A stretch of 64,000 nt of DNA, taken from contig JASGDN010000088.1 of assembly GCA_049841275.1 (NCBI GenBank), positions 29,066-93,065 on the forward strand, given 5' to 3'. Positions 57,784 to 64,000 of the stretch are shown piece by piece. Position numbers and translations under genes: made by a program. This DNA is from JASGDN01 sp049841275. Its GTDB lineage: Bacteria > Chloroflexota > Chloroflexia > Thermomicrobiales > UBA6265. Numbering within the stretch: the first letter of the stretch is position 1; every line of letters starts with the position of its first letter. Below the pieces are notes generated by a model. That model saw nothing but the letters and a program-made list of their open reading frames with translations, was not told the DNA's origin and ran no database searches.

Positions 57784-57931
57784 GAACCCCTCCTTTCTGG
57801 CGTGGCATCTGCCCACACCTGGCCTTTCTATTGACACTCGTTTGCAGGATGAAGTCGAGTCATTCGGTGATGTGGAATCGTCAACAGAAATGTAGACAAC
57901 TGCGAAACTGGTCGCCCCTGCGTGCGCCAGG

Positions 57932-58732
57932 CTACGGCGAGGCACGCATGGTTGGGAGCAATCCCTCAGGCGTGATGCAGGTGAACAACCGACCTGGCAG
58001 GCGTGGTTCGGCAGCGATGCGTGCCTTCAGCCGCTCTGTCCGCTCAGGCGTGGGCAGCACCCACAGCACGCGAGGAAACACCCCGTGCTCGGCCTGCGCT
58101 CGTCCCGTCCGCCGGTAGTCTTCATAAGCCCAGCACTTGCGCAGCAGTACTGGCATCGACTCGGTACCCAGATCGATCTCGATGTACCAGTGGTCGTCGT
58201 ATGCGTCACTGCCGAGGGTGACCATGAGATCGGGTTTGAGGATGCTCTTGGCCCCGCTCGGAGCCACATACTCCCGCCAGGCCTCGGTCTCGACCTGTAC
58301 GGCGGTCAAGCGGAACGCTCCATCACGCACGGCTTCCTGAAGCTGGACGTGGGTCTCAGCGACGGCGAGGGTGTGAGTAAGGAAGGATGGGGACGGCTCC
58401 TGCACTCGTCGCCGAGAACGTTGCTCCGTCTGTGTTAGCCGATCCCCAAGAACGTCGAGGCACCAAACGAAGCCAGCCGAGCCATGCCGCACCCCGCCTA
58501 CCCGTCGCTCCAGCCGTGTGAGGATGCGCTGCCCGAGCAGGCGGTCAAGCACCCGAACGCAAGCCCGCGTGGCAGCAGATTGGGTAACATGGCCGATAAA
58601 ACAAGCTCGCCTCAGCTGGTCTGTTGTGGCGTAGCGGTGTTGCCCAATGAACCGAACAATGCCCCAATCCCGTTCGCTGAGCCGCTCCCCCAAGCGCTGT
58701 AACTCTGCCCGGTGAACCTGGATCGTACTCAT
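57932..58732 (-). CDS. Replication-relaxation family protein
   Basis: A 266-residue protein of the Replic_Relax type found in plasmids and conjugative elements. The N-terminal winged helix is LSERDWGIVRFIGQHRYATTD followed by LRRACFIGH. The C-terminal part contains LKPDLMVTLGSDAYDDHWYIE and EIDLGTES, a nuclease-like fold (Asp/Glu). The ATG at 58732 follows GGAGG. It probably helps start replication or transfer of the element. Confidence 0.78.
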   Translation of the reverse strand: MSTIQVHRAELQRLGERLSERDWGIVRFIGQHRYATTDQLRRACFIGHVTQSAATRACVRVLDRLLGQRILTRLERRVGGVRHGSAGFVWCLDVLGDRLTQTEQRSRRRVQEPSPSFLTHTLAVAETHVQLQEAVRDGAFRLTAVQVETEAWREYVAPSGAKSILKPDLMVTLGSDAYDDHWYIEIDLGTESMPVLLRKCWAYEDYRRTGRAQAEHGVFPRVLWVLPTPERTERLKARIAAEPRLPGRLFTCITPEGLLPTMRASP

Positions 58733-58916
58733 CACGACCGCCTCCTACGCATCGCCGCTGGTACGTGACTGTCAGGGCTATTCCCACTGACAGTCGGCTC
58801 CCAGTTGCCGCGAAAGAGGCCGAACCCATACCGATCTCGGGAACGTGTCACCGACGTGACCGGAAGGGCAAGCGGACGGGTGACCGGATGGGCACCTTTA
58901 TTAGATGAATAGGTCG

Positions 58917-61103
58917 TCATGGATCCTTCCTTCTGGCAGTACGACCGATCGGTTCGTCGAAATCGTCATCAGGGGCATCACTGGTGTTCGCAGCAGTCGC
59001 CGCCGTGTCTGACGATTCTTGCGACGGGCTGGCAGCTTCTCCATGGCTCCCACGAGCGGCGTCGCGAGGCACAGCGCCATACCGCGCCTGGCTCTCGCGG
59101 ATCACCGCATCCGGATCGCAGGTTGCGGGAGATGGCGGTAGCGTGCGCCCGGAGAACCAGCCCGTCTGCCTCCCGTCCGAGAGCAACGAGGCGTATATGC
59201 CGTAAGGCGGTAGTTGCGTGAAGTCCTCCGGCGTGAGGCCGCTGCCACTGGCGACCGCCTTGGCGTCCGTCCCCTCCAGCGTGAAGACGACCTTGTTTCG
59301 GGTGTTGGCGTCGATCCCGGCAAGCAGGTCGGGAGGCATCTGGCGGCGATGTTGATGCGCCAGATGCCAGGCAACCCGCAACGAGCGGGATTGCTCCAAC
59401 GCCTCGCCAAGATCGGCATCAAGATGGAGGAAGTGCTGCGCCTCGTCGAGATAGACGCTGACGGGCTGCCGTTGCTCGGGCGGCAACGCGACTTGGGCGA
59501 GCGCGAGTTGCCAGATCTGCCCGACCACTAGTGATCCAAGCAAGGTCGCCGATTGGTCGCCGAGCAGCCCCTTGTTCAGGGAGACGATGACGATCCGCCG
59601 CTTGGTAAAGACCTCGCTGAGTGCGAACTTCGGCTCTGGCTGATCGAGGACGGCACGCAGGCCCGGTCGGAGCAGGAACTGGCGCAGCCGGGTCATCACC
59701 GGTCCAATCGCCGCCGCTTGCTGCCCCAGACTCATCGCTTCCCACTGCGCCCAGAACGAGCCGAGCCCGACGGGATCGTCGATCCGGGCCGTAAGTTTGC
59801 GCCGGAACCCGGCATCGGTGAGGAGGGTTGGGAGTTGCACGAGTGTCGCGCCCGGCGCGGCCATCAGGGTCAGGAGCGAGGCGTGGAGGACGTCGGCGGT
59901 GCGGGGACCGAACGCGGAGGGGAACAAGCCCTTCACGATCGCCAGCAACCCATCTGCGACGAGTCCGCGCCGTTCCGGGGTTGCCGCCAGCGGGTTGATC
60001 CCGACCGGGTGTGGCAGCGTCGGATTGATCACCACCACCTCCTGCCAGCGGCTTTCGGGGATGTGGGCAAGCACGTCGGTGGCCAGGTCGCCTTTGGGGT
60101 CGATCAGGACGACCGAGCGTCCGGCGTCAATGTCTGACGAGAGGAGATGCAGCATGAGCGTGCTCTTGCCAACGCCGGTCGGTCCCAGGATGTGGGTATG
60201 CCGGAAGGCATCCTCTCGACTGATGCCGATGAGCCGTTCCGGTCCGGGCGCGGTGGTGACAGCGAACGCCCGCTCCGGCACCTCCCGATAGGAGGCCGGT
60301 GGCGCGATCGGTCGGGGATGCAGCGACGGCATCCCCGGCAACTCGTCGGTGCCATACGGCCAGGCGAGGAAGCAAAGCGCTTCTGCGGGGGTAAGGCGAA
60401 GTGGCAGTCGCAGCGGAATATTGGCGTCATCGACGGTGCTCGGGCGATCTGAAATGAGATCGACGTGGGTGCCGCCGCTCTGGAGTTAGCGAAAGGCCGC
60501 CAGTATTCGCTGCACGAGGAGTAGGCGTTGCCCGGAGGTTCGTGCCGAGACCCCGATCCGGACGACCGTCCGAAAGCGATACTGGCTCAACTTTCCGTTC
60601 ATCCGGGTGCGCAGTTCGCCACTGGCCGGTCGCGACCCCCAGAGCAGCTTGTCCCACAGGGTCAGGGTGGGATCCTCGATTGCCTTGGGCACCGATTCCG
60701 GGGCTAGTGCCTGGCCGAGGACGACCTGCACGACGAGGATGTCGTCCTTCCCGATGGCACTAGACAGCGCCGCGAGTAAGGCCTGGAGCATTGGCTCGGT
60801 CGCCTCCAGATTGAGCGCCAGCGAGCGCTGGCGGATCTTCAAGCGACCGCAACGCTCTGCCTCTGACCTGGGCGTCGTGAGCGGCGTGACGCTCGTGCCG
60901 GACACCAATTGGGTCAGGAGCCGTGTCGTCTCACGGAGATCGTGCTCGGCAGCACCAACCAGATAGCGGATACGCCCCGCCTCGGCGCGTGCCTCCCAGA
61001 CCAGCGTCCCGCGTGCCTGGTCGCTCGCCAACCGAGTTAAGAGCCCGAGCAACGGCTCAGCGGGTAATGGCCGTGGCCAGTGCACCTCACGCCAGGCGAT
61101 CAC
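58917..61103 (-). pseudogene. Conjugation coupling-type ATPase interrupted by an in-frame TAA
   Basis: A frame of 729 codons from 61103 to 58917 with one internal stop, TAA at 60486-60488. The N-terminal part (205 residues) starts VHWPRPLPAEPLLGLLTRLA and ends LVQRILAAFR. After the stop the frame continues without a break (LQSGGTHVDLISDRP) into an HerA/TraG-type ATPase: Walker A in GPTGVGKSTLM, GDLATDVLAH, Walker B in VYLDEAQHFLHL. Downstream reinitiation at TTG 60341 would give a 474-residue ATPase without the N-terminal domain. It is probably a recent nonsense mutation, for example from CAA, or a split pair of proteins. Confidence 0.7.
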
Positions 61104-61341
61104 GGTGAGGCTCCTTTGCCGTGGCTACAGCGTCAAGGTGGTCGGTGATGTCCCCGCGCTCTTCCGTCCCTGCTGACGACACGTCCACGTCGTGAGACTC
61201 CTTCATCTCCGCCAGATCCATCGCGGCTTGCTCGAGCGCAGCGCGAGCCAGTGCTTCATAGTCGATCGTGTCACGCCGCACCGTGCGCACTCGGATGGAG
61301 TACTGGCGGGATGGTCGTCCACGTCGGGGTTTGCGGCTCAT
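61087..61341 (-). CDS. Small unknown protein
   Basis: An 84-residue protein with a basic N-terminus (MSRKPRRGRPSRQYSIRVR) followed by a helical, acidic part (ALARAALEQAAMDLAEMKE). It overlaps the start of the coupling ATPase gene by 17 bases, so the two are translationally linked. It might be a DNA-binding accessory protein for transfer; no family is recognised. Confidence 0.55.
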   Translation of the reverse strand: MSRKPRRGRPSRQYSIRVRTVRRDTIDYEALARAALEQAAMDLAEMKESHDVDVSSAGTEERGDITDHLDAVATAKEPHRDRLA

Positions 61342-61366
61342 CGCTCACCTCCTCTCACCACGACGA

Positions 61367-61558
61367 CTACCATTCGTCGCGGCGGAAGCGCCATATCCAG
61401 AACCCAAGCTTGATGAGCAAGACCACGGCACCAATGACGACGACCGAGATCCAGACTTCGGCCAGGAGCTTGACCGCTAGCCACAGCAGAGCTGCGATGA
61501 CCAGGAGTGTCCATGCCATGCCGAGCAGGCGTGAGAGGAAGGACTTTGGAATGTACAC
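61367..61558 (-). CDS. Small two-helix membrane protein
   Basis: A 63-residue protein with two hydrophobic helices, GMAWTLLVIAALLWLAVKLL and WISVVVIGAVVLLIKLGFWI, and a short basic tail (RFRRDEW). It belongs to the same minus-strand operon as the coupling ATPase, 25 bases before the 61341 gene. It could be part of a membrane transfer complex. Confidence 0.6.
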   Translation of the reverse strand: MYIPKSFLSRLLGMAWTLLVIAALLWLAVKLLAEVWISVVVIGAVVLLIKLGFWIWRFRRDEW

Positions 61559-61606
61559 GGCGACCCTCCATTCGAAGATAACAATTCTCTGGTGTGGTGA
61601 ATTTGG

Positions 61607-62239
61607 TCATCGGGAGACCTCCTCCCGGACATGCGGATCGCTTGGCACCGGATAGCCAGGAATGACGATGTCGGCGATCCCCTCGTTGCCCCAGGCGAAC
61701 CAACCGGGCTGCCGTCGCCGAGCAAAAAGCTCGAGATATGGCCCATCGGAGAGTCGCTCGATCACGGCGTACTGCTCTTCGGGTTTGTGCGAGTGGTCTT
61801 GGAGTGGGGCATACAGCCATGTCCCTTGACCCCGAAACTTGACCGGAGCTTGTCCCCGCGTGCCGAACAGCAGGTGCTCGGTTTGGTTGCGCAAATACTG
61901 CCCAAGCCCAAATCGTGGCTTGATCCAGGTCAGGGTCGAGCGGTAGGTAAACCCCCAAGCCTCCAGCACCTCGATCCCCTCACGGAGCGCTCCGTTGATC
62001 GCCCAGAGATAGAGGTGCGCGTTCTCCTCGGCCAGATCGGCGACGGGCAATTGCTTGATGCGATCCAGGGTCATCAGGTCGTAGTACTTGCTCGCTCCAT
62101 AGCGGCTTTCCCGTTGCCCGATGTCCCAGGGTGGGTCGGCCAAAATGGTGCGAAAGCGTTTCGGAACGGTACTGGTGCTGGTCTGGTTGGTTGGTGCTGT
62201 TTTTGTTGCTGTTCTTGCAGCTGTTTTGGTTTGTGTCAT
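61607..62239 (-). CDS. MT-A70-family adenine methyltransferase
   Basis: A 210-residue N6-adenine methyltransferase. The catalytic motif is seen in ILADPPWDIGQRES, followed by YYDLMTLDRIKQLP and LYLWAINGALREG, as in MT-A70 phage and plasmid enzymes. A basic Thr/Lys-rich tail of 25 residues precedes the domain. It has no partner restriction gene, so it may protect the element's DNA or regulate it. The start at 62239 has AAGGAGG upstream. Confidence 0.9.
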   Translation of the reverse strand: MTQTKTAARTATKTAPTNQTSTSTVPKRFRTILADPPWDIGQRESRYGASKYYDLMTLDRIKQLPVADLAEENAHLYLWAINGALREGIEVLEAWGFTYRSTLTWIKPRFGLGQYLRNQTEHLLFGTRGQAPVKFRGQGTWLYAPLQDHSHKPEEQYAVIERLSDGPYLELFARRRQPGWFAWGNEGIADIVIPGYPVPSDPHVREEVSR

Positions 62240-62401
62240 GGAGCCTCCTTCTGAGCACCAACACGCTTGGTGCCGGGCTTCCCTCTGAGTACGCGCCTAC
62301 TGGGTGGTGAGGCCAATCGTCCAGTCGGACATGACCCCTTGAACGACATTGCGGGGTGTTGGGCCGAAGAATCTGAGGGTGACGGGCTAAACGGGACGAG
62401 G

Positions 62402-62638
62402 CTACGACTTGGGATCCCGAGACGAGCGACGGCGATGAGCGTCGTGCACCCGCTGCATCTCTGCCTGGGCTTGACGACGGATCGCCTCGAGTCGCCACAG
62501 CGTCATCCGCTCCTCGACCTCGATCCGGACGATCTCCGCCGCTTGGTCGACGATGTCGGCGAACAGCCACAACCAGACGGCGATGGCAACAACGGCCAGC
62601 AGCAGGACGATGCCGAGGATGATGAGGACGGTGACCAT
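62402..62638 (-). CDS. Small membrane-anchored helical protein
   Basis: A 78-residue protein with an N-terminal membrane helix (MVTVLIILGIVLLLAVVAIA), followed by a charged helix (EIVRIEVEERMTLWRLEAIR) and a basic tail. It is coupled to the upstream 62638 gene by an ATGA overlap. It may anchor cytoplasmic proteins of the transfer apparatus. The function is unknown. Confidence 0.6.
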   Translation of the reverse strand: MVTVLIILGIVLLLAVVAIAVWLWLFADIVDQAAEIVRIEVEERMTLWRLEAIRRQAQAEMQRVHDAHRRRSSRDPKS

Positions 62639-62967
62639 CACGACCGTCCCAGCTTGCGACCGGCATCGATGAGAACGGAACCCATCGCCATCACGGTGAT
62701 TTCACGCATGTAGGCCAGGCTCTGGGCGGCCTCAGGAACGCTTTCAAGGAGCAACCGCTCCTGGTTGACGAGCAAGGCCAACTCTTCTTGAGCACGGGAG
62801 CCGATCGTGGCCAGGGCTGTCAGTCGTGCGGCCTCAATCTCAGCACTCGCCTGAACCCGAGCCTGAGAGAGTCCGGTGTCGGTGGTGATCTGGATCAGCT
62901 CCTTCTGCACGCGGCGTTGCAGCCCTGAACTGGGACGAGGGAGAGAAACGGGCATCCGGTTTGCCAT
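62638..62967 (-). CDS. Small helical protein of the conjugative-type operon
   Basis: A 109-residue, mostly helical protein (LQRRVQKELIQITTDTG, then EIEAARLTALATIGSRAQEEL). It resembles short coiled-coil proteins common next to transfer genes. The ATG at 62967 has AGGAG nine bases upstream; the frame from 63066 adds unlikely residues. It overlaps the next gene by ATGA. Confidence 0.55.
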   Translation of the reverse strand: MANRMPVSLPRPSSGLQRRVQKELIQITTDTGLSQARVQASAEIEAARLTALATIGSRAQEELALLVNQERLLLESVPEAAQSLAYMREITVMAMGSVLIDAGRKLGRS

Positions 62968-63127
62968 GACGGTGAGCTCCTGAACGGTGTCGTCTCCCTG
63001 CCAACGGTGCGGGGATAGCTTTAGCCTAGGAGTCCGGAATGAGCCTGTCGTGACAAAAAAGTGCACCCCTTTGAGAGAAGTGCACGGAGCTCATGAGATG
63101 ATGGAGATAAGGAGGGTGGTGGGCGAC

Positions 63128-63901
63128 ATGGAACTCGGGGATACGGAACAACTGACGAGCGCCGTCTATGGGGAGTTGGTCGCTCTTCGTGGAGCCCACG
63201 GCAAACTCACGGTCGAAAAGTTCAGCCAGTACCCCAGCCTGCAACGTGTCTGTAGTGCTGGCGGTGTGCTCAATGCCTTTCTCCGGTTCGAGCGAGAGCT
63301 AGAGCGCTACGTCAGACACGGCGGTCGCAACGAAGTCGCTGCGGCCCTCTCGATCTCGGCTCCATGGGAGACCGTCCTAGAGCGACTCGAGGCCGTGATC
63401 ACCCACGTCTACCCGGATGGCGACGGCCCTGACCAGCGCACCGCACGGCGGTGGAGTGATCAGGGGATGCACACCATTGCCACCGAGTTGGTGCACCTGG
63501 CTGATGTCCAGCAGCGGCTGGGCAGCGAACTGATCACGATTGAGCTCTCTGGAACCTACGAGGGCGAGATCACCATGGCGATCTACCAACTCACCACCAG
63601 GCACCCGGAGGAACGCGCGCCACTTGTCCGTCTCTGGAACTACCCGCAGGATGACAGGGAGGAACAAGACACTACGGTTACCTACGATCTTGACCAGGTT
63701 GAGTCGCTCGAAGGAACCAAAGGGCCGTATCGCCTCAGGTGCTACTCTTTCAACCTCGAAATACCCAAGCTCCTTGCCTTAGCCTCCGTCAAGGCTGGAG
63801 TTCTGGTCTACCGCATCACGATTGAAGGACGGGATGCACCGCTGCGTGCGGTGTCGTTCCAGGATGAGAGCGATCTTAGAGTGCCTAACACAACCGGGTG
63901 A
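63128..63901 (+). CDS. Unknown protein beside the transfer genes
   Basis: A 257-residue protein divergent from the transfer-type operon. The N-terminal half is helical (GELVALRGAHGKLTVEKF), the second half rich in strands (SELITIELSGTYEG-type sequence). I do not recognise it. The ATG at 63128 is the most protein-like start; an earlier ATG at 63101 also fits. Its last codons run into the start of the IS5-like element, so its C-terminus may be truncated. Confidence 0.5.
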   Translation: MELGDTEQLTSAVYGELVALRGAHGKLTVEKFSQYPSLQRVCSAGGVLNAFLRFERELERYVRHGGRNEVAAALSISAPWETVLERLEAVITHVYPDGDGPDQRTARRWSDQGMHTIATELVHLADVQQRLGSELITIELSGTYEGEITMAIYQLTTRHPEERAPLVRLWNYPQDDREEQDTTVTYDLDQVESLEGTKGPYRLRCYSFNLEIPKLLALASVKAGVLVYRITIEGRDAPLRAVSFQDESDLRVPNTTG

Positions 63902-64000
63902 TGGCGTTGAAGCAGATGAGGCAGCAACCGAGCGTGGTGAAGGCCTGATGGATGTCGACGCGACGTTCGTACCGAATGGTCAGCCGCCGATACCGGTTCA
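63885..64000 (-). mobile_element. IS5-type transposase, 3' end (partial)
   Basis: The minus strand at the window edge encodes RRLTIRYERRVDIHQAFTTL followed by GCCLICFNAITRLC and a TAG at 63885-63887. This is the usual C-terminus of IS5-group transposases. The rest of the element lies outside the window. Its end overlaps the preceding gene by 17 bases, which suggests that the insertion is close to or inside that gene's 3' end. Confidence 0.75.

Overview
The window is a high-GC bacterial chromosome segment. The GC content, Tat-type secreted proteins with low-complexity linkers such as QATPAA and SASPAAS, and the many Gfo/Idh/MocA and sugar-acid genes suggest a Chloroflexota lineage, perhaps near Thermomicrobia. 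That assignment is an inference from style; there is no rRNA here to test it.

Positions 1-22960 look like ordinary chromosome. They hold a sugar and sugar-acid catabolism group (three Gfo/Idh/MocA dehydrogenases, an enolase-superfamily dehydratase, a DUF5060/DUF4038-type glycosidase, a ThuA protein and two cupins, one of them interrupted by a stop). They also hold two tandem BrnT/BrnA toxin-antitoxin modules behind a palindromic operator, a NarL-type two-component system, a CobW-like protein without a recognisable P-loop, a siderophore-type binding protein, and a set of housekeeping enzymes.

A tRNA-Leu(UAG) gene at 22961-23043 marks the left border of a genomic island. A 16-bp copy of the tRNA 3' end recurs at 56002-56017, and both ends carry a related GTCACA-TTTCGTCAC motif just inside the repeat, so the island is about 33 kb. 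From left to right it contains: (i) a type I restriction-modification locus (hsdM, HEPN gene, hsdS, hsdR) with an XRE-ImmA metallopeptidase gene and its partner nested inside on the other strand; (ii) a broken phage scaffold-like gene; (iii) an AAA+/subtilisin pair matching the IetAS anti-phage architecture, preceded by a membrane coiled-coil gene; (iv) a minus-strand mobile module (tyrosine integrase, four small genes joined by ATGA overlaps, C5 methyltransferase, ParB-like protein, primase/helicase, AlpA-like regulator); (v) a lower-GC operon that looks like an unusual RiPP biosynthetic cluster.

The RiPP cluster is the most interesting part. A 25-residue peptide gene with a strong ribosome binding site lies at 54399-54476. 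It is followed by an RNA hairpin, an FxsB/GrrM-like radical SAM-SPASM maturase, a methyltransferase, an MFS exporter, two GT4 glycosyltransferases (one with an extra C-terminal domain) and two more methyltransferases. An ArsR-type regulator diverges from it across a palindromic operator. The gene set predicts a crosslinked, probably glycosylated and methylated short peptide.

To the right of 56017 a second mobile element begins. It has a large serine recombinase whose 3' end crosses the att repeat, a replication-relaxation protein, a conjugation-type coupling ATPase interrupted by an in-frame TAA, an MT-A70 methyltransferase, small membrane proteins, and the 3' end of an IS5-type transposase at the window edge.
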